Part shown: in pieces, positions 10,626-18,808 of the stretch
Position numbering within the stretch: the first letter of the stretch is position 1
How the letters are laid out: each line of letters opens with the position of its first letter
Assembly: GCF_003385115.1 (NCBI RefSeq)
Contig: NZ_QUNI01000004.1
Coordinates: forward strand, 380,459 to 444,458
Direction of reading: 5' to 3'
DNA from: Flavobacterium aquicola
GTDB lineage: Bacteria > Bacteroidota > Bacteroidia > Flavobacteriales > Flavobacteriaceae
DNA: 64,000 nt
Position numbers and translations under genes: made by a program
Notes under the pieces: model-generated
Seen by the model: the letters and a program-made list of their open reading frames with translations, nothing else
What the model was told of the DNA's origin: nothing
Databases searched by the model: none

Positions 10626-11102
10626 TTTTAATATATTTAATTTTTATTATATACTTAGTTTTATAACTCGAAGACTCAAAAGCAATCACTGTGCCAATAT
10701 AAAAAACCGAGTAAATTGTCAGTTTATAATAAAATTGGCCGAAAACAATATGACAACATGACATTTTCAAAACATGACATGCTATTTTGAATTGTCATTG
10801 TGCAAGAAATGAATCTGCTTGAGCTATTGTTTATGTACTTTTTTTAATTCAAAAAAACATTGACTATATCACAACTTAATTTCTTTTCCATAGAGGCTTA
10901 ATAAATCTAATTGATAATGTGAAATTCTTTTCAGACAGATTATAATTTAAAAACACCAACCATTATCTAGACCTACTTACTTCTAGTGAAATAGTATCAT
11001 TTAAACATCCAAAATTTACATAATTACCACAAAAATCACTCACTGACAATATGTTATAAAAAATATATTTAAATTTGTTTATAACCTTAATAAAAAAATA
11101 TC
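10626..11102. other. Intergenic region between dnaK and the beta-barrel gene
   Basis: This 477-bp AT-rich spacer separates two divergent genes. It contains the TGACA cluster (10751-10797) and a -7-like box TAAATTTG (11070-11077) 26 bp before the rightward gene. No open reading frame in it looks like a gene. Confidence 0.6.
10751..10797. promoter_or_regulatory. TGACA repeat cluster upstream of dnaK
   Basis: The 47-bp stretch holds TGACA at 10751, 10759 and 10775 and an inverted TGTCA at 10793. Two of them sit in exact direct copies of AACATGACAT (10755-10764 and 10771-10780), 16 bp apart. It lies about 125 bp upstream of the dnaK start. No -33/-7 pair could be fixed. It may be a heat-shock control site; that is an inference. 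Confidence 0.35.
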
Positions 11103-11537
11103 ATGAAAAAAATAACTTTATTATTTGTTTTTGCATTATCGTTTAGCCTTTCAAATGTTTACGGACAAGCCAGAGAAGAATTAAACTTTGGACTCTTAGG
11201 TATTAATTATGAAATTCCTGTCCATAAAGATATTACTATTGCTCCTGGCATTGGAACCAACTTTGATTTAGATTGGCTGAATCTAGGCGTTAAAGCAAAC
11301 TATTATTTCGATAATGTATTTGAAATTTCAGATCCTGCATGGGATGTTTATGGCGGTGCAAATCTTGGATACTCCGTTTACATGGGCGACAACGATCACG
11401 ACGAAAGTAATATTAATCTTGGGCTTCAGGTTGGCGGACGCTGGTTTTGGAATGATAAATGGGGTGTATATGTCGAGATTGCCGGTGGAAATGTTTCTGG
11501 TTTATCACCCGCAATTGGATTGACACTTAAGTTATAA
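11103..11537 (+). CDS. Small predicted outer-membrane beta-barrel protein
   Basis: This 144-residue protein has a clear signal peptide (MKKITLLFVFALSFSLSNVYG). The rest is alternating aromatic/glycine strands (INYEIPVHKDITIAPGIGT, LNLGVKANYYFDNVF, WDVYGGANLGYSVYMG, WGVYVEIAGGNVSGLSPAIG, LTLKL) ending in a barrel-like terminal strand. It resembles small eight-stranded barrels of unknown function. A -7-like box is at 11070-11077 and a perfect hairpin follows the stop. Confidence 0.75.
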   Translation: MKKITLLFVFALSFSLSNVYGQAREELNFGLLGINYEIPVHKDITIAPGIGTNFDLDWLNLGVKANYYFDNVFEISDPAWDVYGGANLGYSVYMGDNDHDESNINLGLQVGGRWFWNDKWGVYVEIAGGNVSGLSPAIGLTLKL

Positions 11538-11557
11538 AACAAATCACTTGTTAACAC

Positions 11558-11590
11558 AATAAAGCTTTGACATGCTGTCAAAGCTTTATT
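11558..11590 (+). terminator. Terminator after the small barrel gene
   Basis: A 15-bp perfect stem, AATAAAGCTTTGACA (11558-11572) with its complement at 11576-11590, closes a 3-nt loop. The 3' arm ends in a T-rich stretch. It sits 21 bp past the stop codon. Confidence 0.8.
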
Positions 11591-11705
11591 TATGGAAAAA
11601 GATGACACCTCGAAATTAAATTTGGCATATTATCAAAGCATTCCCAAACGATTATTTTATTAAATTTGAAATTCAAAGACAAAAGAATCTTTAAAAAAAA
11701 ATAAT

Positions 11706-12129
11706 ATGGCTGTTAATATTTCTAAAATTAAAATTAATACTGCCAAACAAAAAGTTTGGGACACTCTAACAAAACCTGAATTTGTAAAATTATGGCAATT
11801 TGGCAGCAAATTACAAACAACCTGGGAAGTAGACAGTCCAATTAAATTTATAAACGAATGGGAAGGAAAAATATTTGAACAATTATGGAACCGTTTTAGA
11901 ATTTACGCCAACCGACAAATTGCGATATTCACTATTCGCACCAAGACCTGACCTAGAAGACAAACCTGAAAATTATTTTGAAATGATTTACATTTTGACA
12001 GACAGCAATGAAGCTACAGTACTCGAAATAATACAAGAAGACAATAGACCGAATGCAGTTCAGGAAAATAGCCCGGATGAAGAAAATCCAATTTTACAAA
12101 CGCTAAAACAAATCGCTGAGAATCATTAA
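11706..12129 (+). pseudogene. SRPBCC/AHSA1-family gene broken by a +1 frameshift
   Basis: Two overlapping reading frames together make one START-like ligand-binding protein. The first frame reads MAVNISKIKINTAKQKVWDT to EWEGKIFEQ, and the second continues YGTVLEFTPTDKLRYSLFAP to the stop at 12129. Removing one T near 11883-11885 (CAA-T-TAT becoming CAA-TAT) restores a single frame of 140 residues, the usual family size. Without it, the first frame stops at 11951. It could be a true recent inactivation or a base-calling error. An intact relative follows at 12198. Confidence 0.75.
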
Positions 12130-12197
12130 AAGAATACCAAAGTTCTTTTCAATGCAAATTTTAAATAAGATGTAAGGCAATCCAAAAAGCAATAACA

Positions 12198-12659
12198 ATG
12201 GAGACAGAAATTATAACAGCAACCCCAGATAATGAAATAGTAAACTCAAGGATTGTAAATGCATCCAGAAAACTGGTTTACCGTGCCTGGACAGAACCTG
12301 AACATTTAAAGAATTGGTGGGGCCCGGCTGGTTTCACAAACACTTTTAATGAATTTGATTTCCGAATTGGCGGAAAATGGAGTTTCACCATGCATGGCCC
12401 TGACAAGGGAAATTATCCTAATGAATGTGAATTTATTAAAATTGAAGAGCCATCATTAATAGCATGGAAACGTCATTCTAAACCATTATTTCAAATACTA
12501 GCAACATTTGAAGAAATAGCTGATGATAAAACAAAAATTATTTTCAAAATGCTTTTTGATACAAACGAGGAACGAAATAAATTAAAGCCATATGTGGTTG
12601 ATAAAAATGAAGAAAACTTAGACAGACTTGAAAATGAATTAAAATTAATGACTCTTTAA
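12198..12659 (+). CDS. SRPBCC/AHSA1-like domain protein
   Basis: This 153-residue cytoplasmic protein has the AHSA1-type pattern: RIVNASRKLVYRAWTEPEHL, then KNWWGPAGFT and FRIGGKWSFTMHGPDG-like turns, forming a hydrophobic-pocket START fold. Such proteins bind small hydrophobic ligands, but the ligand is unknown. It sits directly after the frameshifted paralogue and upstream of the MarR regulator, in a patch of stress-type genes. Confidence 0.85.
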   Translation: METEIITATPDNEIVNSRIVNASRKLVYRAWTEPEHLKNWWGPAGFTNTFNEFDFRIGGKWSFTMHGPDKGNYPNECEFIKIEEPSLIAWKRHSKPLFQILATFEEIADDKTKIIFKMLFDTNEERNKLKPYVVDKNEENLDRLENELKLMTL

Positions 12660-12831
12660 ATTAAACATCATATAAAAGTTTAATATTCCCATCTCTATAA
12701 GTTTTGATTTCAATAAAACGACAAAACAGATAGTAATCCCTTATTTTACAAGCATTACTCCCCTATTAATTAGTATTTGAATCAGTATATAACCTACAAC
12801 GTTATTTTTCTTAACAAAAAATTAACTAAAC

Positions 12832-12877
12832 ATTTGTATATACAAATATAATTAGTGTTACATTTGTATCAACAAAT
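12832..12877. promoter_or_regulatory. Two matched palindromic operators at the marR promoter
   Basis: ATTTGT-ATAT-ACAAAT (12832-12847) and ATTTGT-ATCA-ACAAAT (12862-12877) have identical arms and 30-bp centre spacing, about three helical turns. The second covers a -7-like box TACATTTG (12859-12866), and TTTG at 12833-12836 can serve as the -33 element, with a slightly long 22-bp spacer. This is what MarR-type autorepression usually looks like. Binding is inferred. Confidence 0.7.
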
Positions 12878-12892
12878 AAACATTATGACGCC

Positions 12893-13348
12893 ATGAAGAT
12901 TGAAGATGAATTAAAAAGCACGGTTGAATATAGTAAATCAAAACAAATTGTTTTGAACATAATGTACACTGTAAACGTAATCACAGAACGCTTCAATGAT
13001 ATTATAAAACCTTATGATATCTCCAGTGAACAATTTAATGTATTACGAATACTAAGAGGACAAAAAGGCTGTCCTGCCAATATGTGCATAATACAGGAAC
13101 GAATGCTGGCAAAAACTAGTAACACAACGCGATTAGTAGACAAGTTATTATTAAAAGACTTAGTAACCCGGAATGTGTGTCCGGATAATAGACGAAAAAT
13201 TGAAGTCTTAATAACCGCCAAAGGACTAGATTTATTAGCAGAATTAGATCCTAAAGTACAAGAGCATGAAGAGTTTTTTGCTAAAAATTTAAATAACGAA
13301 GAATTAGAACAATTAAATACTTTACTAGAAAAATACAGAACTAAATAA
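12893..13348 (+). CDS. MarR-family transcriptional regulator
   Basis: This 151-residue dimeric winged-helix regulator has the MarR core: YDISSEQFNVLRILRGQKG, NMCIIQERMLAKTSNTTRLV, DKLLLKDLVTRNVCPDNRRK and VLITAKGLDLLAEL. It has cysteines near residues 62, 66 and 102 that might respond to oxidation; this is speculation from position only. It is 13 bp upstream of the nitroreductase gene and probably co-transcribed with it. Two matched palindromes in its own promoter suggest autoregulation. Confidence 0.92.
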   Translation: MKIEDELKSTVEYSKSKQIVLNIMYTVNVITERFNDIIKPYDISSEQFNVLRILRGQKGCPANMCIIQERMLAKTSNTTRLVDKLLLKDLVTRNVCPDNRRKIEVLITAKGLDLLAELDPKVQEHEEFFAKNLNNEELEQLNTLLEKYRTK

Positions 13349-13361
13349 ACAATTATAAATC

Positions 13362-13994
13362 ATGAGCAATTTTTTAAATAATCAGAATTGGAGATACGCA
13401 ACAAAGAAATTTGATGCCACAAAAAAAGTTTCAGCAGAAGACCTAAATACATTAAAAGAAGCTATTCGATTGAGTTCTTCTTCATACGGCTTACAGCCTT
13501 ACAAAGTAATCATTGTTGAAAATCCAGAATTAAGAGCAAAATTACAGCCTGCTGCTTGGGGACAATCACAAATAGTAGACGCTTCTCATTTATTCATTTT
13601 TGCAAATGACACCAATATTGGAGATGAGGCTATAGATTCATTTTTAAATACAATTAGTGCCGAAAGAGAAACTCCGCTTGAATCATTAGCAGGATATGGC
13701 GATTTTATGAAATCTAAAATCTCAACTTTGGAACCATCTGTTAAAAACATCTGGACATCAAAACAAACCTATTTAGCTTTAGGAAACTTACTAAATGCTG
13801 CTGCCGAACTAAAAATTGACGTTACTCCAATGGAAGGCTTCGTACCTGCACAGGTAAACGAAATATTAGGCTTAGACAAACTAAATCTAAATGCTTCTCT
13901 TATCGCAACAGTTGGATACCGTCACGAGGAAGATGCAACCCAATTCTACAAAAAAGTTAGAAAATCTCAAGAAGAATTATTTATCACTTTATAA
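13362..13994 (+). CDS. NAD(P)H-dependent oxidoreductase, nitroreductase family
   Basis: This 210-residue FMN-dependent oxidoreductase of the NfsB type has the N-terminal RYATKKFDATKKVSAEDL, the flavin-loop region RLSSSSYGLQPYKVIIV, and the C-terminal ATVGYRHEED turn. The likely reaction is NAD(P)H reduction of nitro compounds or quinones; the substrate is unknown. It follows marR by 13 bp, and a YceI gene follows 53 bp later, so an oxidative or xenobiotic-stress operon under MarR control is likely. Confidence 0.9.
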   Translation: MSNFLNNQNWRYATKKFDATKKVSAEDLNTLKEAIRLSSSSYGLQPYKVIIVENPELRAKLQPAAWGQSQIVDASHLFIFANDTNIGDEAIDSFLNTISAERETPLESLAGYGDFMKSKISTLEPSVKNIWTSKQTYLALGNLLNAAAELKIDVTPMEGFVPAQVNEILGLDKLNLNASLIATVGYRHEEDATQFYKKVRKSQEELFITL

Positions 13995-14047
13995 CATTAA
14001 TAATAATTACTAATTCAAATTAAATCCATTTAACAAATTTTAAAATT

Positions 14048-14614
14048 ATGAAAAATTTAAAAACTATTGCATTAGCATTCGTAGTAGCATTGTCTACATT
14101 AGCAGTAACTGCACAAACAAAAAAAATTGATATAGCAAAAAGTAACATCAACTGGGTTGGGAAAAAAGTAACAGGACAGCACAGTGGAACTGTAGGATTC
14201 AAAAGCGGTGCTTTAGTATTCAAGAAAAATGTATTAACAGGAGGAACTTTTGTTGTAGACATGAATTCATTGACTGCTACAGATCTTACAGGTGAATACC
14301 AAGGAAAATTAAACGGTCACTTAAAAGCTGATGACTTTTTTGGAACTGATAAATTCCCAACTTCAACTTTAGTTTTCAAAACTATTGCTTCAAAAGGAAA
14401 TAACGTGTACACAGTAACTGCTGATTTAACTATCAAAGGAATCACTAAACCAGTTACTTTTGACATCACTGTAAAAGGAAACACTGCTACTACTGCATTC
14501 AATGTAGACAGAACTAAATATGACATTAAATACAATTCTAAATCATTCTTCGAAAGCATTGGTGACAAAGCTATTTATGACGAATTTGAATTAACAGTAA
14601 ACTTGAACTTTTAA
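14048..14614 (+). CDS. YceI-family periplasmic lipid-binding protein
   Basis: The protein has 188 residues with a signal peptide (MKNLKTIALAFVVALSTLAV) and a YceI lipocalin-like barrel (KSNINWVGKKVTGQHSGTV, MNSLTATDL, KLNGHLKADDFFGTDKFPTS, DLTIKGITKPVTFDI). YceI proteins bind isoprenoid-type lipids in a periplasmic barrel. It is the third gene of the marR-nitroreductase run. A close paralogue is at 16525-17094. Confidence 0.92.
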   Translation: MKNLKTIALAFVVALSTLAVTAQTKKIDIAKSNINWVGKKVTGQHSGTVGFKSGALVFKKNVLTGGTFVVDMNSLTATDLTGEYQGKLNGHLKADDFFGTDKFPTSTLVFKTIASKGNNVYTVTADLTIKGITKPVTFDITVKGNTATTAFNVDRTKYDIKYNSKSFFESIGDKAIYDEFELTVNLNF

Positions 14615-14637
14615 TTTTAGAATTTAATTGTGGAAAG

Positions 14638-14674
14638 TACCCTCAGCATTTTTTGCTGGGGGTATTTTTTTTTT
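14638..14674 (+). terminator. Terminator after the first yceI-like gene
   Basis: TACCCTCAGCA (14638-14648) pairs with TGCTGGGGGTA (14654-14664; one G-U pair) around a 5-nt loop, followed by ten T. It is a strong intrinsic terminator closing the marR operon. Confidence 0.88.
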
Positions 14675-14816
14675 GATAAATTAAAACCAAATCTTCACTT
14701 TCAGCAATCATACCAGTCCTCTTATTTATTTTTAGGAGCAGAAAAATTGGTACTCTTCAAAAACATTACTCCTGCTCTTCATTTCAATCTTTTTATTTTT
14801 AAAGAAAAAATAAAAA

Positions 14817-14841
14817 GGATTTCCACTGCGATCAGGGCTAA
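14817..14841 (+). repeat. Interspersed structured repeat, conserved half
   Basis: The 25 bp at 14817-14841 (GGATTTCCACTGCGATCAGG, then GCTAA) match stretches at 62987-63011 and, reversed, 55405-55429. It lies in a gene-free gap (14615-14996) that otherwise holds only a terminator. It looks like a genome-wide intergenic repeat family of Flavobacteria. Confidence 0.5.
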
Positions 14842-14996
14842 AGAGAGAAATACAGATTCTTAATTAGCATTTAAAAAAAATGTTTTAACTTAAAAATCAC
14901 GAATCCATAACACTAAGAAAATATCGCTAAAACATTGTAATGGTAATTTTGAAAAATAAAACTATAAATCAAAAAAAACCAACAACCATTACTGCT

Positions 14997-16274
14997 ATGA
15001 AAGCAAAACTACTTTTAATCGTTATTATATTATTTTCGATTATTCCACTAAATGCACAGCAAACAAAAGGAATTACTGGTGACACCAACTGGTTCAGCAA
15101 TTGGACAAATTTTACTCCAGCCTCTACTATTTATAAAGATGCAAATCAAATTATAACAGGCATTATAGACACAGATTTAAAATTAACAAAAAACAATACT
15201 TACAAGTTAATTGGAACTGTGTACGTAACCAACAAAGCAGTTTTAACGATAGAGCCTGGAACAGTTATTAGAGGTGATAAAGAATCATGCGGAACACTTG
15301 TAATTACAAAAGGCTGTAAAATTATAGCTGAAGGAACTGCTGCAGAACCAATTGTATTTACTTCAAATAATTCTAATCTAATGAGAAAACCGGGCGACTG
15401 GGGAGGCATTATTATATTAGGAGAAGCTCCAATTAATAAAATTGGAGGCGTTAGTTTTTTAGACTTTAATCTGGATCCTGCTGTTAGTTTTTATGGAGGA
15501 GAAAATCCAAATAGCAATTCGGGTATTCTAAAATATGTACGAATCGAATATTCAGGCCACAAAATCAATGCACTTAAGGAACTGAATGGATTGTCATTGG
15601 GAGGCGTAGGAAACGGCACCAAGTTTGACTTTATCCAAATTAGTTTTTCAAATGATGATTCATTTGAATCTTATGGAGGTGATGTTAATTTCAATCATTT
15701 GATTTCGTATCGTGCAACCGATGATGATTTTGATTTTACACAAGGTGTCCAATGTACTATTTCGAATAGTATTGCTATCCGCAATCCATATTCATCCGAT
15801 ATATCAGGTTCCCGCTGTTTTGAAATTGATTCATACGACAAAATAGAAAATGCAGATGTAACCAAAAAATTAACCAAAATCACGGCAAACAATATGACAA
15901 TGATAAATACCGAGGATAACAATCAAGGATTGGTCAGAGAAGCGGTATATATCAAAGAAAAAAGCTGTTTTAATCTTAACAACAGTATAATTGATGGTTT
16001 TAGCAGCTGTGTTTTACTCGAAAATAAAATAGGCGCATTTCCAGCTAATTTGGCAAAAATAAATATTCAAAACATACAGGTAAACAGATGTGCCGGAGTG
16101 GTTTTAAGCGAAAGTACAAACTACAACCCGGAACTGAGCGCTTGGTATAATAGTGATACCTTTTCATTGGAACTTACAAAATCCAATAGCTCTGCGCTGT
16201 TCATACAATCCGACGTTAAAAATTCACCCGATTTTAGAGCCAAAAACACAAATCCGATAGTGAGCATAAAATAA
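14997..16274 (+). CDS. Secreted protein with predicted beta-helix fold
   Basis: From the start at 14997 the product is 425 residues with a signal peptide (MKAKLLLIVIILFSIIPLNA). I rejected the ATG at 14940 because it would put 19 charged residues before the signal peptide. The body has repeated short strands such as VLTIEPGTVIRGDKESCGTL, GDWGGIIILGEAPIN and KYVRIEYSGH, typical of a right-handed parallel beta-helix surface or exported protein in Bacteroidota. There is no T9SS C-terminal domain and no catalytic motif I recognise. The function is unknown. A terminator follows directly. Confidence 0.75.
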   Translation: MKAKLLLIVIILFSIIPLNAQQTKGITGDTNWFSNWTNFTPASTIYKDANQIITGIIDTDLKLTKNNTYKLIGTVYVTNKAVLTIEPGTVIRGDKESCGTLVITKGCKIIAEGTAAEPIVFTSNNSNLMRKPGDWGGIIILGEAPINKIGGVSFLDFNLDPAVSFYGGENPNSNSGILKYVRIEYSGHKINALKELNGLSLGGVGNGTKFDFIQISFSNDDSFESYGGDVNFNHLISYRATDDDFDFTQGVQCTISNSIAIRNPYSSDISGSRCFEIDSYDKIENADVTKKLTKITANNMTMINTEDNNQGLVREAVYIKEKSCFNLNNSIIDGFSSCVLLENKIGAFPANLAKINIQNIQVNRCAGVVLSESTNYNPELSAWYNSDTFSLELTKSNSSALFIQSDVKNSPDFRAKNTNPIVSIK

Positions 16275-16295
16275 GAAATTCTTTTTAAAACCTCT

Positions 16296-16326
16296 AAAGC
16301 CTGATATTATATCGGGCTTTTTTGTT
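16296..16326 (+). terminator. Terminator after the beta-helix gene
   Basis: AAAGCCTGATA (16296-16306) pairs with TATCGGGCTTT (16310-16320; one G-U pair), followed by a T run. Confidence 0.85.
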
Positions 16327-16524
16327 TTCAAACAAATTCTAAAATAATATTTTAAACCACTTTTATAGATATTTAGAAAGTTAAAAATAGAACTACAAAA
16401 TAAAAGACCGAAAATAACTGATTTACATAATTTTAAAGTAACTTTATAGGAAGATATATAATCTGCGCTACAGCATTATTACATTTCAATCGATTTCGTT
16501 TTTATTAATTTAATTTAGAGACTT

Positions 16525-17094
16525 ATGAGAAACTTAAAATCACTTAGCATTGTTTTACTTCTTCTTTTTTCTGTTTACGAAGGAAATGCACAAACATCTA
16601 AAATTGATGTTTCAAAAAGCAGCATCCATTGGATAGGAAAAAAAATAACTGGTGAACATGCAGGAAGCATCAAGTTTAAAGATGGCTATCTTGTATTTAA
16701 AGATAAAAAATTAGCGGGAGGAAGTTTTACGGCTGATATGACTACCTTGTCGAATGATGACCAAACAGGTTCTTCAAAACAAAAACTGGAAGGACATTTA
16801 AAATCAGAAGATTTTTTTAGTACAGCTGCTTACACAACTTCTACATTAGTTTTTAAAAGTATAGCCAGCAAAGGAAACAACACCTATCTCGTTACTGGAG
16901 ATTTAACGATCAAAGGAATAACAAACTCCATACAATTTGATTTGGTTGTTGCAGGAAAAAACAAAGCTACAGCCACCTTAAATATCAACCGGACCAAATA
17001 TGACATTAAATACGGTTCAGGAAGCTATTTTGATGATTTGGGAGATAAAACAATTTACGATGATTTCGAACTAAACATAGTTCTAGTCTATTAA
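16525..17094 (+). CDS. YceI-family periplasmic protein (second copy)
   Basis: This 189-residue signal-peptide protein is a clear paralogue of the 14048-14614 product (KIDVSKSSIHWIGKKITGEH, HLKSEDFFSTAAYTTSTLVF, IKGITNSIQFDL, RTKYDIKYGSGSYFDD). It has its own 250-bp upstream region and is monocistronic. The two YceI genes flank the beta-helix gene, pointing to an old local duplication. Confidence 0.9.
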   Translation: MRNLKSLSIVLLLLFSVYEGNAQTSKIDVSKSSIHWIGKKITGEHAGSIKFKDGYLVFKDKKLAGGSFTADMTTLSNDDQTGSSKQKLEGHLKSEDFFSTAAYTTSTLVFKSIASKGNNTYLVTGDLTIKGITNSIQFDLVVAGKNKATATLNINRTKYDIKYGSGSYFDDLGDKTIYDDFELNIVLVY

Positions 17095-17149
17095 TAGCTA
17101 CAATTTAACAAAAATCTAAAAAAAATATCTTTTTTTTTACTTCGTAATC

Positions 17150-17180
17150 TTTGTCAGAACAAATATCATTTATATATTTG
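17150..17180 (+). promoter_or_regulatory. Promoter of the trp operon
   Basis: TTTG (17150-17153) and TATATTTG (17173-17180) are separated by 19 bp. This matches the Bacteroidota primary sigma consensus TTTG-N19-21-TAnnTTTG exactly. The transcript should start a few bases past 17185, just before the leader peptide. Confidence 0.85.
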
Positions 17181-17199
17181 CAAACAACAAAAACAGAAT

Positions 17200-17256
17200 A
17201 TGATAACTATAACAAACAATACTTGGTGGTGGAACAATTTACGTCAAACGTCGTGA
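17200..17256 (+). CDS. trpL: trp operon leader peptide
   Basis: This 18-codon reading frame encodes MITITNNTWWWNNLRQTS, with three consecutive Trp codons at 17224-17232. It lies 20 bp past a consensus promoter and is followed by alternative hairpins and then trpE. Its role is to measure charged tRNA-Trp: a ribosome stalled at the Trp codons leaves 17250-17256 free for antitermination. A structured Bacteroid-trp leader is, to my recollection, already described for this phylum; this appears to be a flavobacterial case. Confidence 0.9.
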   Translation: MITITNNTWWWNNLRQTS

Positions 17257-17292
17257 ACTAAGCTCCTATAGTATTATTTAAACTATAAATAT

Positions 17293-17325
17293 AAAAGGCT
17301 TGTCATCACGACAAGCCTTTTTTTT
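17293..17325 (+). terminator. Attenuator terminator of the trp leader
   Basis: AAAAGGCTTGTC (17293-17304) and GACAAGCCTTTT (17310-17321) form a perfect 12-bp stem with a 5-nt loop, and eight T follow (17318-17325). It lies 72 bp before trpE. Confidence 0.93.
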
Positions 17326-17396
17326 AGTTCCAAACTGAAGGAAAGAAATACCAAAAAGAAAAAATAAAAAATTCATTGTACCAAAGCACATAAAGA

Positions 17397-18797
17397 ATGA
17401 AAAACTATAAACTGCAGACTAACCATAAACAAATTCTGGCCGACACTATAACGCCAGTAAGTATTTATTTCAAAATCAGGGATAAATTCCCAAACAGCCT
17501 GCTTTTGGAAAGCAGTGATTATCACGGAAACGACAACAGTTTTTCGTATATCTGCTGTAATCCGATTGCTTCGATTAAAATTGAAAACGAAACCATTTTC
17601 AAAAACTTTCCTGATGGAACATCTGAAACAATTGCCATTGATGCACATACCAATATTCCTGAAGTTATTCAGCAGTTTTCAGGGCAATTTCAGTCTGATA
17701 AAAATAATTTCAAATTCATCAATAACGGATTGTTTGGTTACATTTCGTATGACGCTGTTCGTTATTTTGAAAAAGTGACCATTGCCAAAAAAGAAAACAG
17801 CAACACCATTCCTGATGTGTTTTATGCGGTGTACCAAAATATCATTGCCATCAATCACTTCAAAAACGAAGCATACATTTTCTGCCACAGCCTTGACGGA
17901 AGAAACAATATTTCAGAAATCGAACAACTGTTGCAGTCCCAAAACATAGCTTCCTATAAATTTTCAAGAGAGGGTGAAGGTTTTTCGAATTTAACAGACG
18001 AAGAGTTTAAACAAAATGTGGCTCTGGCCAAAAAGCATTGTTTCCGTGGCGATGTATTCCAATTGGTTTTATCCAGAAGATTTACCCAAGGATTCAAAGG
18101 TGACGAATTCAATGTCTACAGAGCTTTAAGAAGTATCAACCCATCCCCTTACCTATTCTTTTTCGATTATGGTGATTTCAAAATATTTGGCTCTTCTCCC
18201 GAAGCCCAGATTATCGTAAAAAACCGCAAAGCTGAAATCCATCCAATCGCAGGAACTTTCAGAAGAACAGGTGATGATGAAAAAGATGCTGATTTAGCAA
18301 AAAAATTATCCGAAGACAAAAAAGAAAACAGCGAACACGTAATGCTTGTTGATTTGGCCCGAAACGATTTAAGCCGTCACGGACACAACGTTAATGTGGA
18401 AAAATACAGAGAAGTTCAGTTTTTCTCCCATGTTATCCATTTGGTTTCAAAAGTGACCGGACATTTACACGAAAAAGCAACAACGATGCAAGTTGTAGCC
18501 GATACTTTCCCAGCTGGAACCTTAAGCGGAGCGCCAAAACACAGAGCGATGCAATTAATCGAAGATTACGAAAAAACAAATCGCAATTTCTATGGAGGTG
18601 CCATTGGTTTTATGGATTTTGAAGGCAATTTTAACCACGCAATTATGATCCGAACTTTCCTTTCCAAAAATCACCAACTGCATTGTCAAGCAGGTGCCGG
18701 AATTGTCGCCAGTTCAGACGAAGAAAGTGAAATGCAGGAAGTTTACAATAAATTACTTGCTTTAAACAAAGCATTGGATTTGGCCGAAACAATTTAA
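17397..18797 (+). CDS. trpE: Anthranilate synthase component I
   Basis: TrpE converts chorismate with ammonia from TrpG to anthranilate, the first committed step of tryptophan synthesis. At 466 residues it has the chorismate-binding fold (AEIHPIAGTFRR, LVDLARNDLSRHG, DTFPAGTLSGAPKHRAM, YGGAIGFMDFEG, QAGAGIVASSDEESE). The N-terminal LLESSDYHGNDNSFS block matches the region where tryptophan binds for feedback inhibition in the family. It is the first structural gene after the attenuator. A tautomerase-like gene, not trpG, follows at 11 bp. Confidence 0.97.
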   Translation: MKNYKLQTNHKQILADTITPVSIYFKIRDKFPNSLLLESSDYHGNDNSFSYICCNPIASIKIENETIFKNFPDGTSETIAIDAHTNIPEVIQQFSGQFQSDKNNFKFINNGLFGYISYDAVRYFEKVTIAKKENSNTIPDVFYAVYQNIIAINHFKNEAYIFCHSLDGRNNISEIEQLLQSQNIASYKFSREGEGFSNLTDEEFKQNVALAKKHCFRGDVFQLVLSRRFTQGFKGDEFNVYRALRSINPSPYLFFFDYGDFKIFGSSPEAQIIVKNRKAEIHPIAGTFRRTGDDEKDADLAKKLSEDKKENSEHVMLVDLARNDLSRHGHNVNVEKYREVQFFSHVIHLVSKVTGHLHEKATTMQVVADTFPAGTLSGAPKHRAMQLIEDYEKTNRNFYGGAIGFMDFEGNFNHAIMIRTFLSKNHQLHCQAGAGIVASSDEESEMQEVYNKLLALNKALDLAETI

Positions 18798-18808
18798 AAT
18801 TCTGAAAG

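Larger units (their letters stand above)
17187..17325 (+). ncRNA. trp attenuator RNA
   Basis: The leader RNA holds the Trp-rich peptide, a possible antiterminator and a terminator. GUCGUGA (17250-17256, overlapping the leader stop codon) is exactly complementary to UCACGAC (17306-17312). That sequence forms part of the loop and 3' arm of the terminator. When Trp is low, the stalled ribosome would expose 17250-17256 and pairing would break the terminator; when Trp is plentiful, the ribosome at the stop codon covers it and transcription ends. Pairing is seen in the sequence; the switch is inferred. Confidence 0.82.

Noticed and set aside
10751..10797. CRISPR-like or tandem repeat interpretation of the TGACA array
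   Set aside because: Repeats are too short, with irregular spacing, no spacers and no cas genes nearby.
14940..14996. Upstream ATG start of the beta-helix gene
   Set aside because: It would put 19 charged residues ahead of a clear signal peptide beginning MKAKLLLIVIIL.
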